A stretch of 64,000 nt of DNA, taken from NCBI GenBank assembly GCA_019637585.1, contig JAHBVL010000009.1, positions 19,177 to 83,176 on the forward strand, in the 5' to 3' direction. The notes under the pieces are model-generated. The model ran no database searches. It was not told where the DNA came from and saw only the letters and a program-made list of their open reading frames with translations. Shown here in pieces: positions 6,482-15,846 of this stretch (position 1 is its first letter; each line of letters opens with the position of its first letter). Source of the stretch: Thermomicrobiales bacterium. Lineage in GTDB: Bacteria > Chloroflexota > Chloroflexia > Thermomicrobiales > UBA6265. A program made the position numbers and the translations under genes.

Positions 6482-8335
6482 TCAGCCGGGCTTGCAGGCG
6501 TTGGCGTGAGCAGGATTCTCGCTGTAGCAGAAGGCGCAGGTTCCCTCCGCTGCGTCGCTCCGGCACACCGCCGTACTGAAAGTGGTGCCGGGCGCACTGA
6601 AACCGCAGACGAGACCCTGCTGACACTGGCAGCCGAATCGACAGCTCCCGCCCTGACCGACCGCGCCCGTCGCAAACGGACCGCAGTCGGTTTCTCGCAG
6701 GCACGAACCGTCGGGCTGGCATGTGGCCGTCTGGCACTGTGGATTCGGCGCATCGCAGTCAGATCGCAAGGTGCAGACGAAGCCGTTGCACGCGCCGGTT
6801 TCACACGGGCCAAACAATGGGCGGCAGTCGTCGAAGGAGCAACAATTGCCTCCCTGTCGAAAGACTCCGTTGCAGCAAATGCCGCCCTGAACCGGCTGAT
6901 TCTGCAGGGTTGTGTATTCGCAGCTTCCCGTTGACGCATTGCAGATGGCGGATTCACAGGGGTATCGAGGCTGGCACGCTGAAGCAGGGCAATGGTTGCC
7001 TGAACAGGTACCGCCTGTCGAACAGCTATCTACCGCCGGACAGGCAGTTCCGTTGCAGCACACGCCGCCTTGAACGAACTCTCCGTTGTTGCAACACACG
7101 CCACCGGTGACGATCGTTCCGTTCGCTCGCGGCGTATCGCCGCAGCCAGTGGCAGCATTGCAGCTGGGTTCGCGGCAGGGGTTGTTGGTTGTGCACTCGA
7201 TATTCTCCGCGACGCCACACACGCCGGAAGGTGGGCATACGCCAACATCGAAATAGAGCAGACCCCCGGACCTGATGCACCGGTTGCACGCAATGGAGGT
7301 TGCGCAACAGGTGTCCTGCGCCTCGGCACAGGTGACGCCACAGCACTTCCCGAAGCAGCACGTGCCGCCGCAGGGAACGCTGCCGCCAGAACATGTTACC
7401 GGCGGGACAGTCGTGCTGGTCGTCGTGGTCGTCGTGGTCGTCGTGGTTGTCGTGGTTGTCGTGGAGGTCGTCGTTGTGGGGCAGTCGCACATGCCCGCGC
7501 TGCAGATGCAGTCGTCGAATGGACAGTCGTCATCGCTGCAGCATCCTTCGGTCGGGTCGAAACAGCTGAAGGTACGTCCCTCACTTGTCGTTTGCTCGCA
7601 ACACTGGAGGCCATCGGGGCAGCAGTGATTATCGCTGCCGGAGCAGCATGAGGCTCCCGGCTCGCACGTCGAACCGGGCACGCAATCGAATCCGCGACAC
7701 ACGCCAACCCGGCACTGGGAAGGATTGGTATCGTGGTTGCACTCATCGTCGGTGCAACATTGCGTCTCGGTCAGGCAGATGGGGCTCCCGTCATCGAGAT
7801 GGCAGCAGGCCGGAGTCGCGCCGGCGCAACAGAGCCCGCGCGTGTAGTCATTGCGGTCCGGGCAATAGGTCGCGGTCGGTGGACAGCAGGTCCGATCGAA
7901 ACCAATGGCCGTCCCGCCATGGGGCGTGAAGCAGACCCCACCGCAACAGCCGCCGTCACAGGTCAACCCAGCAGGACAGCACGCTTCTTCCGCGGCGCCC
8001 GAATAGACCCGCGAAAGACACACCGCGCCGTGAACGCAACATTCGCGGTCGCAGCATTGCAACTCGCCTTCGTGGCAGCATTCTCGCCCGCACCGAGCGA
8101 ATGGCGATGGGCAGGGTTCAACGGTGGTCGTCGTTGGGGCGGGTGTCGTCGCAGGAGGCGGGGACGGGGGATCGGGTGGTGGGGGAATGACCGGGCGAGT
8201 TCTCACGGTGCGAGCGTCGGCCTGTTCAAGCGATGCCGCAGCTGCGCCAAGACCGAACAACCCCTTCAGGATGGTGCGGCGAGAAGCTCCATTGGCGACG
8301 AGCTGAGCGAGATGGTCGAACCGCTTCTGGTCCAT
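6482..8335 (-). CDS. Tat-exported cysteine-rich protein with poly-Thr linker
   Basis: 617 residues. After MDQKRFDHLAQL comes a twin-arginine signal SRRTILKGLFGLGAAAASL (about residues 18-36). A Pro/Thr-rich stalk is followed by a very Cys-rich region with repeated CC pairs in blocks such as CCxxGxxC and GGVCCNNG. A run of about 25 Thr/Ser encoded by ACG/ACC repeats (near 7413-7475) separates two Cys-rich halves. Such architecture suggests a disulfide-stabilised extracellular or wall protein, perhaps adhesive. ATG at 8335 is chosen because the Tat signal begins there; the frame is open further upstream without a ribosome site. I recognise the N-terminal block as typical of large paralogous families in Thermomicrobia-like genomes, from memory. 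No enzymatic motif is seen. Confidence 0.7.
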   Translation of the reverse strand: MDQKRFDHLAQLVANGASRRTILKGLFGLGAAAASLEQADARTVRTRPVIPPPPDPPSPPPATTPAPTTTTVEPCPSPFARCGRECCHEGELQCCDRECCVHGAVCLSRVYSGAAEEACCPAGLTCDGGCCGGVCFTPHGGTAIGFDRTCCPPTATYCPDRNDYTRGLCCAGATPACCHLDDGSPICLTETQCCTDDECNHDTNPSQCRVGVCRGFDCVPGSTCEPGASCCSGSDNHCCPDGLQCCEQTTSEGRTFSCFDPTEGCCSDDDCPFDDCICSAGMCDCPTTTTSTTTTTTTTTTTTTTTSTTVPPVTCSGGSVPCGGTCCFGKCCGVTCAEAQDTCCATSIACNRCIRSGGLLYFDVGVCPPSGVCGVAENIECTTNNPCREPSCNAATGCGDTPRANGTIVTGGVCCNNGEFVQGGVCCNGTACPAVDSCSTGGTCSGNHCPASACQPRYPCESAICNASTGSCEYTTLQNQPVQGGICCNGVFRQGGNCCSFDDCRPLFGPCETGACNGFVCTLRSDCDAPNPQCQTATCQPDGSCLRETDCGPFATGAVGQGGSCRFGCQCQQGLVCGFSAPGTTFSTAVCRSDAAEGTCAFCYSENPAHANACKPG

Positions 8336-8554
8336 AACGGCTAAGCCCCCGAACGAGTAGGTTTTCCGCGAGCGGGCGATCGCAATGTTCACCCGGATTG
8401 TCTGGACTGCACCTGCAACCTTCACCCGAGACCCACAAAAAGTCAACTCGGAGCCGTCGCGAGGTGGTCTCTATCCCGTTTTCTCGGGACTGGCAGGGTG
8501 GTTCAACCGCGGTGGCAAACGGAGGGGGGAGATGTGCTGACACCGGGCAGACGA

Positions 8555-10738
8555 TCAGTGAACGATAGCCGCGATCTCGATTCGCAGCCGGATGGTGAAC
8601 GATGCCGGCGCCCGAACGGGCAGGGTCAGCGTCCCCTCTTCGTTCGTTCGCGTTGTGTACTGCTCGTCGATGCCGCCGCTCATCCTCACCCGATAGCACT
8701 GCTCCGCGACGAGGTGTTCGATGGTCAGATAGCTGTAGGCAACGGCTCTGAGCTCCACCGCGATGTCGCCGTTGTCGTGCGCTTGCACGGCGTCCAGAAT
8801 GGTCAATTCTCTGCTGTTCGATTGTGAGATCAGGGGACAGCTGCTGGCGTCGCTCGACGGGCGCAGAGCGACGACCGCACCGGCTGGCAACGAGGGCAGG
8901 GTGAAGGTCGACTCGTCGACGATGTGAATGCAGGAGAAACCCTCTCCGTCGACTCGTCCCACGGGACCGGGCAAGGTCGCCATGAGCCCGGTGATGGCGT
9001 CCTCGCCGGTGTTGCCGGCAAGGATCGATGTGCCGTCCGCTCCCACCCGGAATCGAGCGGCTTCGTACGCATTCAACGTCTCATAGACTGCCTGTTTGGT
9101 GGCCACGCCGTAGCCATGCCGGTCGGCCGACAGGGCGAGGTACTGGACGTGCGGCAGTGAGCCGCGAGGCCTCTCCTGGCTCGCCTTTATGGCGTCCTGC
9201 GGATGATATTGAACGGTGAAGACCCCATTCGGCAGTGTGGTCTTCCGGAAGAGATCGTCGATGCGGTCGAAATCGCATTCACTCTCTTTGGTCGAGTCCC
9301 AGCCTCGCAGAGTCCGGTGCTGGGTCGTCGTCGTGACCACTGGATGAAATGGGAACCACCATCCTGGCACCGCGCCGCTGGTCCAGTTTTCGGCTCGATA
9401 GCGGGTGGAATAGGTGACCGGCTGCCCGAGCCAGCTCGCCCCGGTGTCCGTTTCGCCATATTCGATCACTTGTAGCACGCTGAATGTGCAGAGCCCCAGC
9501 AAAGCTGGGAAGTGGTCGTAGAGATAGTCCATGGCATCGAGCGTTTCTGGATGGCGGTGGAATCCGTAGTGGCGGCCCGCCGTGAGCGATTCGATGCCGA
9601 GGCGCTGATCCCCCTCACGGAAATGCTCGTACATCTCCCGCCCGGCAACGTAGATCGGCGGCTGGCCGGTGAATCCGTCGTTGTGCAGTCCGACTTCGAT
9701 CAGATTCGACTGCCGGCAGGCCGCGATCCAGGTCTGGCTCGCCGATTCGGTCGTGTGTTCCGGTGAGACGACCGGATCGAGCACAACATAGGTCGCCGGG
9801 ACATGGTTCGCGAGCTGCCAATCGAGCATGGAGAGATCGACGGCATCGCCCGGACTGACATCGGTGTCGTGCCGAAAGACCACCATGCCCCGGTAGGTTC
9901 CGAAACTCCTGAGCTGGTGGGAGAAGAGTCGCCCGGCAGTCCCTTCGTCGAGCGCCCAGCGGACTGCCGCGCCTACCTCGTCGAGCAAATGGGAGGGATC
10001 GACCCGGTCACGCAGCGTGTCGACGTTCATCTGTGCCTGAATGCCGCCGCCGATGAACTCGAACACCGGGTTGGCGAACAAGAGGGTGCGGTCGGTCAGA
10101 ACGATGCCGTCTCCAAGCTGGGTATCCCCGCGCTCGTGTCCGTCCGCCGATTCGCCAGTCTGCCAGAGACGGCCGAGAACGCGAGAGGATGCCGCCGCCG
10201 TTCCCCGCAGGACAGGATGCCCGTGGTAACCGGATACGAGAATCTGATCGCTCCACCGGCGCACAGACGAGTCGGCGACATCAGTGGCAACCGTCCATCC
10301 GGTGTGCCCGCTGGGGACGATCGTCTCGCAGTCCGCCATGCCGATCAGGGCAGGGGGGAGATTCGTCGGTCCAGAGATGACGAGAAATCGATCTGTGCCC
10401 GGTTCACTCAGCCAGGACGTGATGTGTTGTATCGCCTCCTCGTTCACCGACCCGCAGCTGGAGAGAAAGAGCGTCTGGTACTCGGGCAGACATCCCTCAC
10501 AGATGTCGCGCTCGCTGATGACATCATGTTTGATGTTGCAGCGATTGAGAAAGGTCGATGTCCCGGCCGGCGCCAGATAGGCGTACCAGCTCTTCAGCCA
10601 TTCATGTGCTTCTCCGCTCGCGCCCTGAAAGGTATAGATCGCTCCGGTCTTCCTCGCTTCCTCGCGATTCGCGGCCAGTGTCGACTCGCTGAAGAGCACG
10701 GCAACGTTCTGCCGTAGGGAATGGGCCGGGCTTGCCAT
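8555..10738 (-). CDS. large putative carbohydrate deacetylase-like protein
   Basis: 727 residues, not assigned to a characterised family. The N-terminal third resembles a glutamine amidotransferase-like/flavodoxin fold (VAVLFSEST at the start, later FLVISGPTN). The middle holds FRHDTDVSPGDAVDLSMLDW, which matches the Asp-rich motif of NodB/polysaccharide deacetylase barrels, followed by GLHNDGFTG and YGFHRHPETLDAMDYL as possible metal-binding His positions. The last 100 residues look beta-rich. A start at 10738 is preceded by CAGGAAACCCT. There is no signal peptide. It is divergent from a peptide-type ABC transporter binding protein across a 180-base promoter region, so the two may share control. 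Function is inferred from motif resemblance only. Confidence 0.5.
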   Translation of the reverse strand: MASPAHSLRQNVAVLFSESTLAANREEARKTGAIYTFQGASGEAHEWLKSWYAYLAPAGTSTFLNRCNIKHDVISERDICEGCLPEYQTLFLSSCGSVNEEAIQHITSWLSEPGTDRFLVISGPTNLPPALIGMADCETIVPSGHTGWTVATDVADSSVRRWSDQILVSGYHGHPVLRGTAAASSRVLGRLWQTGESADGHERGDTQLGDGIVLTDRTLLFANPVFEFIGGGIQAQMNVDTLRDRVDPSHLLDEVGAAVRWALDEGTAGRLFSHQLRSFGTYRGMVVFRHDTDVSPGDAVDLSMLDWQLANHVPATYVVLDPVVSPEHTTESASQTWIAACRQSNLIEVGLHNDGFTGQPPIYVAGREMYEHFREGDQRLGIESLTAGRHYGFHRHPETLDAMDYLYDHFPALLGLCTFSVLQVIEYGETDTGASWLGQPVTYSTRYRAENWTSGAVPGWWFPFHPVVTTTTQHRTLRGWDSTKESECDFDRIDDLFRKTTLPNGVFTVQYHPQDAIKASQERPRGSLPHVQYLALSADRHGYGVATKQAVYETLNAYEAARFRVGADGTSILAGNTGEDAITGLMATLPGPVGRVDGEGFSCIHIVDESTFTLPSLPAGAVVALRPSSDASSCPLISQSNSRELTILDAVQAHDNGDIAVELRAVAYSYLTIEHLVAEQCYRVRMSGGIDEQYTTRTNEEGTLTLPVRAPASFTIRLRIEIAAIVH

Positions 10739-10791
10739 AGGGTTTCCTGCTCCTGGGGTCAGTGTTTGACAGCCACGTCGATCACCGGGGT

Positions 10792-10840
10792 TTGACGAAA
10801 GTCCTGCGATCGAATATTGTATCAAATATTTGTAATAACC
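10792..10840 (+). promoter_or_regulatory. promoter and AT-rich operator for the ABC transporter operon
   Basis: TTGACG (10792-10797) and TATTGT (10815-10820) are separated by 17 bases. The -10 region is embedded in an AATATT-GTATCA-AATATT inverted repeat, unusual in this GC-rich sequence and a candidate repressor site. The binding-protein gene starts at 10921. Confidence 0.5.
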
Positions 10841-10920
10841 CGATCGATTGGAGAAGAGTTTTCCTGGGTCGTGAGTGGTATCTGTGGAGTTCCGCTGAAC
10901 AGCGGGAGAGGAGCAGTATC

Positions 10921-12603
10921 GTGGGAAACCGACTGGACGCTTCGGAGCGGGATTTCGATCGGAGGCAACTGCTCAAGGGCGGCATCGCACTTTCCGCGGG
11001 TGGCCTCATCGCGGCTGCAGCGGTACAGAGCGATGCGCTGGCTGCTCCCTCGTCGGGCCGGGCTGCGGCGCTCGGCTCCCTTCAGGATGAGGAGCCACAG
11101 CAAGGAGGCGAGTTGATCATCGGCTACACCGGCGATGATCCCGATAGCCTCGATCCCCAGATCAGCGCCTGGAACGGCACCTCCTCACTGGCGAACAACA
11201 TCTTCGATTCGCTCATCCTGGCCGACGCCGAAACCAACTCCTACCATCCCGCCCTGGCGGAAAGCTGGGAGATCAACGAAGACGCCACGCAGTTCACCTT
11301 CCAGATCCGGCAGGGGGTCACATTCTCCGACGGAACACCGCTCAATGCGGAAGCAGTGAAGTTCTCGTTCGACAGGATTGCCGATCCGGCCACGGCGTCC
11401 AAGCTGGCCGCATCGTTGCTCGGACCGTACACCGGATCCGAAGTGCTCGATGAGTACACCGTTCAGGCGAATTTCTCGGAGCCGAATGCCGCCCTTCTCG
11501 ACTCGCTCAGCCGGGCCAATCTCGGTATCGTCTCTCCATCGGCGGTCCAGGAAATGGGTCCTGATTTCGAGCGCAATCCGGTGGGATCCGGCTACTTCAT
11601 CTTCGAGGAGTGGGTGGCCAATCAGCACATCAAGCTGGTCAGAAACCCGGACTACGCCTGGGCATCCTCGATGTTCACCCATGACGGTCCCGCTCATCTG
11701 GATGGTCTCCTCTACCAGGCGGTTCCCGACCTGACGGCGGCACTGGCCGCACTCGACCAGGAAGAGATTCATGTGCTCGGCGTGGCGGACTATCGCCAGC
11801 TGAAGACACTGCAGGAATCCGAGCGGTACAACATCCTCACCTACGACTATCGCGGATTCCCGTCCAGTTACCTGATGAACACGGAGAAAGCTCCAACCAA
11901 CGACATCGCGGTGCGACAGGCAATCCTGCACGCGATCAATCCGGACGTGGTGGTTCAGATCTCCTTCGCGGGAGTGCCTGGAGCCGCCAGTGCGCCGTTG
12001 ACCAGCAAGAGTCTCGGTTTCGATCCCGGGGTCGCGGAGATGTACCCGTACGACCCGGACAAAGCCCGGCAAATTCTCGACGACGCTGGCTGGCTCGTCG
12101 GGGATGGTGGTGTCCGGGAGAAGGATGGCGAGCGGCTCTCAGTGATCTTTATCGGATCGGCTGGCTGGGAGCCCTACGCCATTCCGGTGCAGCCGCTCTT
12201 GTCGGAAGTCGGCATCGAAATGGAGATTCGCATTCTGACCTCCGCTGCCCGAGCAGCTGCGAACATCGCCGGCGAGCACAATCTGGCGGGATTGGGGTTC
12301 TCCAGCAGCGATCCGTCGGTGCTGACCAATCTCTTCCATTCGAAGAACATCGAGAATGGTTTCGCCTGGAGCCGGTTCAACGACCCGACGCTCGACGACT
12401 TGCTGGTTGCCGCGCAGGGAGAGCCCGATATCGACGCGCGAGTCGAGCTCTATCGCCAGATTCAGACGATCATCATGGAGAACGCGCTCTGCGTGCCGCT
12501 GGTCGAAGGGCTTTCGGCGACGGTGATGCAGCCCAACGTGCAGGGGGTGACACTGGACACCCGTGGCTTCCCGTACTTTTTCGACGCCTGGATGAAGAGC
12601 TAG
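10921..12603 (+). CDS. ABC transporter substrate-binding protein, peptide/nickel type (SBP family 5)
   Basis: 560 residues. The start is GTG at 10921, with GAGGAG 8 bases upstream. A twin-arginine signal DRRQLLKGG (residues 15-23) and a hydrophobic stretch ending near LAAP mark export, probably as an anchored periplasm-side protein. Mature-protein family-5 marks are LIIGYTGDDPDSLDPQ, LAESWEINEDATQFTFQIRQGVTFSDGTP and NPVGSGYFIF, then PYDPDKARQILDDAGW. It would capture oligopeptides, or other substrates of this versatile family, for the two permeases that follow at 7 and 56 bases. Substrate is unknown; the adjacent amidohydrolase hints at processing of the imported compound. Confidence 0.88.
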   Translation: MGNRLDASERDFDRRQLLKGGIALSAGGLIAAAAVQSDALAAPSSGRAAALGSLQDEEPQQGGELIIGYTGDDPDSLDPQISAWNGTSSLANNIFDSLILADAETNSYHPALAESWEINEDATQFTFQIRQGVTFSDGTPLNAEAVKFSFDRIADPATASKLAASLLGPYTGSEVLDEYTVQANFSEPNAALLDSLSRANLGIVSPSAVQEMGPDFERNPVGSGYFIFEEWVANQHIKLVRNPDYAWASSMFTHDGPAHLDGLLYQAVPDLTAALAALDQEEIHVLGVADYRQLKTLQESERYNILTYDYRGFPSSYLMNTEKAPTNDIAVRQAILHAINPDVVVQISFAGVPGAASAPLTSKSLGFDPGVAEMYPYDPDKARQILDDAGWLVGDGGVREKDGERLSVIFIGSAGWEPYAIPVQPLLSEVGIEMEIRILTSAARAAANIAGEHNLAGLGFSSSDPSVLTNLFHSKNIENGFAWSRFNDPTLDDLLVAAQGEPDIDARVELYRQIQTIIMENALCVPLVEGLSATVMQPNVQGVTLDTRGFPYFFDAWMKS

Positions 12604-12610
12604 GCGGGCA

Positions 12611-13534
12611 ATGGGCGCATATCTCGCCCGGAGACTTCTGCGGACGGTTTTCGTCCTCGTCGGCGTCTCCGTGCTGGTCTTTTCGATGACCTATCTCGTC
12701 CCCGGTGATCCTGTTCTGGCCATGCTCGGCGAACAGGTGACCTCCGGGGAGTCGATCGAGAACGTGCGCCGCGATCTGGGTCTGGACCGGTCCCCCCTGG
12801 AGCAATATGTCAGGTTCCTGGGGGACGCGGTTCAGGGCGATCTGGGACGCTCCTGGAGATCGAAGCAGCCGGTGACGGAGATCATCATGGAGCAGCTGCC
12901 GGCGACGTTGCAGCTGACCATGGCCGGTCTCGGCTTCGCCGTGGTGTTTGGCGTCACCATCGGCATGATCGCCGGTGTCCACCGCAACTCCTGGGTCGAC
13001 CAGCTGAGCATGTTCATCGCGCTCATCGGTGTGTCGATGCCCGCTTTCTGGCTCGGCCTGCTGCTGATTCTCGTCTTCTCGGTCCATCTGGGATGGGTGC
13101 CGATCGTCGGATATGGCGGTCTGAACCGGTTGATTCTGCCGGCGCTCACTCTCGGACTGCAGGCGTCGGCCATCATCGCCCGCATCGTGCGGGCCAGCAT
13201 CCTCGAAGAGCTGCGCCGGGACTATGTGACCACGGCGCGGGCCAAGGGGTTGTCCGAATCCCGTGTGTTGACCTTTCACGCCCTGCGCAATGCGCTGATC
13301 CCGGTCGTCACCGTGGTCGGGTTGCAGTTCGGCAGTCTGCTCGGCGGCGCCGTGGTGATCGAAACGGTCTTTGCCCGGCAGGGGATTGGGAGGGTCGCGG
13401 TGACCGCGATCACCGGCAGGGACTTCCCCCTCATCCAGGGAATCGTGCTCTTCGCCGCCGTTGTCTACGTTCTCGTGAATCTGGGAGTTGACATCATCTA
13501 CGCGCGTCTCAACCCCCAGATCTCGGTTTACTGA
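12611..13534 (+). CDS. ABC transporter permease, DppB/OppB type
   Basis: 307 residues, the usual DppB length. It has the N-terminal transmembrane segment LLRTVFVLVGVSVLVFSMTY, the family stretch VPGDPVLAMLG, LGLDRSPLEQYVRFLGDAVQGDLGRS and the EAA loop region YVTTARAKGLSESRV for contact with the ATPase. Six membrane segments are expected. It lies 7 bases after the binding-protein gene and pairs with the DppC-type permease. No ATPase gene is present in the cluster. Confidence 0.9.
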   Translation: MGAYLARRLLRTVFVLVGVSVLVFSMTYLVPGDPVLAMLGEQVTSGESIENVRRDLGLDRSPLEQYVRFLGDAVQGDLGRSWRSKQPVTEIIMEQLPATLQLTMAGLGFAVVFGVTIGMIAGVHRNSWVDQLSMFIALIGVSMPAFWLGLLLILVFSVHLGWVPIVGYGGLNRLILPALTLGLQASAIIARIVRASILEELRRDYVTTARAKGLSESRVLTFHALRNALIPVVTVVGLQFGSLLGGAVVIETVFARQGIGRVAVTAITGRDFPLIQGIVLFAAVVYVLVNLGVDIIYARLNPQISVY

Positions 13535-13590
13535 GCAGGTCTGCCGTGGAGTCAGTTGCGTCGGTCATCGGACAGAGCAGGGGAGGCTCG

Positions 13591-14454
13591 ATGCGTCAGA
13601 TGACTGCCCCGCTCAGTCGTTTGACCTCCTTTTTTCGCGAGCTGGGCAAGCGACGGGGCGCGATGGTTGGCCTCGCGGTCTTTCTTATGCTCGTGGCCAT
13701 GGCGGTCCTGGCGCCGCGAGTCGCCCCATACAGCCCGAACGCGCAATCGATGGAGCGCATTCTGAGTGCACCGAACCGGGACAATCTCTTCGGGACCGAT
13801 CAGTATGGCCGCGACATCTTCAGCCGGGTGATCTGGGGAGCGCGATTGTCGCTGCGAGTTGGCTTTGTCTCTGTGGCGATTGCCGCCTGCGTGGGCACGC
13901 TGGTGGGTTTGCTCGCTGGATACTACGGTTCTCGGGTCGATGCGGTCATCATGGCGCTGACCGATATCCTGCTCGCGTTTCCGAGCATTCTGCTGGCGAT
14001 GGCCATTGTTGCGGTGCTCGGACCCAGTCTGGTCAACCTGATGATCGCCGTCGGGATCGGCGCGATTCCGACCTATGCCCGGGTGGTGCGAGCCTCGACG
14101 CTTTCCGCGAAAGAGCTGCAGTATGTCGAAGCGGCGCGTGCGATGGGGTGCAGCAATGCGCGGGTGATGATTCGCCATGTGCTGCCGAACGTCGTCGCTC
14201 CGGTTATCGTGCTGTCGACGCTGGGCGTCGCCGGCGCCATCCTGACGGCATCGGGTCTGAGTTTCATCGGACTGGGCGCGCAACCGCCGACACCCGAGTG
14301 GGGGGCCATGCTGGCCGAAGGCCGAACCTACATCCAGGACGGCTGGTGGATCACGACCTTCCCCGGTGTGGCGATCATGCTGGCGGTGCTGTCGGTCAAT
14401 ATGTTTGGTGATGGACTGCGGGATGCCCTGGATCCGCGCCTGCGGACCAGGTGA
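13591..14454 (+). CDS. ABC transporter permease, DppC/OppC type
   Basis: 287 residues. The start is ATG at 13591, preceded by GGGGAGGCTCG; a GTG at 13546 would add 15 residues but has a weaker site. Family marks: an N-terminal cytoplasmic stretch before MVGLAVFLMLVAMAVLAP, LFGTDQYGRDIFSRVIWGAR near residue 65, the EAA loop YVEAARAMGCSNARVM, and LPNVVAPVIV. It forms the permease heterodimer with the preceding DppB-type protein. Confidence 0.9.
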   Translation: MRQMTAPLSRLTSFFRELGKRRGAMVGLAVFLMLVAMAVLAPRVAPYSPNAQSMERILSAPNRDNLFGTDQYGRDIFSRVIWGARLSLRVGFVSVAIAACVGTLVGLLAGYYGSRVDAVIMALTDILLAFPSILLAMAIVAVLGPSLVNLMIAVGIGAIPTYARVVRASTLSAKELQYVEAARAMGCSNARVMIRHVLPNVVAPVIVLSTLGVAGAILTASGLSFIGLGAQPPTPEWGAMLAEGRTYIQDGWWITTFPGVAIMLAVLSVNMFGDGLRDALDPRLRTR

Positions 14455-14504
14455 CCTGATACGGAACGTTCGCTGGGAAGCGTCAGAGTCGAAAGGGATC
14501 GTCG

Positions 14505-15803
14505 TTGATCGAGATAGAGGGCGCCGCCGGACAGACGGCAGAGATTCGGGTCATTCATTCCGGCAATCTGGTCGACGGATCAGGTGCGCCGCCGGTTCCC
14601 GATGCGGTGGTGATCATCGAGGGGCGACGAATCGCCTACGCCGGTCCGCGCGCTCAGGCGCCGGCATTTGACGATGTGCCCACCGAGTCTCGTCTCGATG
14701 CGGCCGGCGGAACGATTCTCCCCGGTCTCATCGACAGTCATGTCCATCTGACGTTCAACGCGCGCACGGAAGCCAATTCCCCGGCGGTGATCCGGCAAAT
14801 CGAGACTGATGATGAGTTCCAGATCGCCATCCGAGCGGTGCAGGGGGCGCAGGCCTGTCTCTCCGCTGGCGTCACGACGATTCGTGACTGTGGCGCCAAG
14901 GGATTGGTCACGTTGCGGTTGCGCGATCTGATCGAATCGGCATTCATCAACGGTCCGAGAATTCTCGCCTGCGGCATGCCGATCACCACGACCGCCGGTC
15001 ACTGCCACTGGCTGGGACTGCAGGCGGATACGGAAGAGGAAGTCATCCGCGCGGCAAGGTCGATGGCCAAAGAAGGAGCCGATTTCATCAAGGTCATGGC
15101 CACTGGTGGTGGCATGACCGACAACAGCAACATCTTCGAACCGCAATACACCGTCTCCCAACTCTCCTCGATCGTGCAGGAAGCGCACCGCCTTGGCCGC
15201 AGAGCGACGGCGCATTCTCACTCCGGCAAGGGACAGCGCGCCTGTCTCGAGGCCAGATTCGACATGATCGAACACTGCAACTGGCACTCCCCGGAGGGAT
15301 GGTCGTTCGATGAGTCGCTGATGAGCGACATCATCCAGGCGGGCATGTATGTCGGGATCACTCTTTCAGGTCCCCAGCAGACCGCCGCGAAGCGGGAGAC
15401 GTCGTTCGACGAGCTGGACGCCGCCCAACAGGATCGCTACCAATCGCTCCAGGAAATGCGGCACATGGGGGCGAAGATCGTGCTGCACAGTGACGCCATC
15501 GCGCCGATCACCTGCTACGAGGACTTCCCGTTCAGTCTGGTCGCCGCGGTTCGCTACGGCGGATACACCGTCGTCGATGCGATCCATGCGGTCACCGGGT
15601 TGGCGGCGGAAGCGATTGGCATCGAAGAGGAAACCGGCGTCCTCGCCGAAGGCAAAGCGGCCGATGTCCTCGTTCTCGATGGGGATGTGTTCGCCGATGT
15701 GCGGGCCATCGGCGCGCCGAAGTGGGTGCTCAGGAATGGGCGCGTGGTCGCGTCGCAGGGCTACGTCGCCGCGACGACATCCGGCGTCCCGCTGAACGCC
15801 TGA
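14505..15803 (+). CDS. metal-dependent amidohydrolase (Xaa-Pro dipeptidase/imidazolonepropionase-like)
   Basis: 432 residues of the amidohydrolase superfamily. It has the first metal pair HVHLTF (in GLIDSHVHLTF, about residue 75), the KVMATGGG segment carrying the likely bridging Lys, HSHSGKGQRA and EHCNW with the next His ligands, and LHSDAI with the catalytic Asp. The C-terminal GKAADVLVLDGDV is the usual small beta-sandwich closure. The start is TTG at 14505 with AAGGGA 8 bases upstream. It follows the permease genes by 50 bases, apparently in the same operon, so it probably hydrolyses the imported peptide or amide. Exact substrate unknown. Confidence 0.8.
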   Translation: MIEIEGAAGQTAEIRVIHSGNLVDGSGAPPVPDAVVIIEGRRIAYAGPRAQAPAFDDVPTESRLDAAGGTILPGLIDSHVHLTFNARTEANSPAVIRQIETDDEFQIAIRAVQGAQACLSAGVTTIRDCGAKGLVTLRLRDLIESAFINGPRILACGMPITTTAGHCHWLGLQADTEEEVIRAARSMAKEGADFIKVMATGGGMTDNSNIFEPQYTVSQLSSIVQEAHRLGRRATAHSHSGKGQRACLEARFDMIEHCNWHSPEGWSFDESLMSDIIQAGMYVGITLSGPQQTAAKRETSFDELDAAQQDRYQSLQEMRHMGAKIVLHSDAIAPITCYEDFPFSLVAAVRYGGYTVVDAIHAVTGLAAEAIGIEEETGVLAEGKAADVLVLDGDVFADVRAIGAPKWVLRNGRVVASQGYVAATTSGVPLNA

Positions 15804-15846
15804 TGGTCCGAGCCGGGCGATGCCGCGCTGTTGACGATGCGTCGTC

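Noticed and set aside
7070-7651. 193-codon frame opposite the Cys-rich gene
   Set aside because: Arg/Gly-rich shadow of the Cys-rich coding strand, including the Thr-tract complement; no domain.
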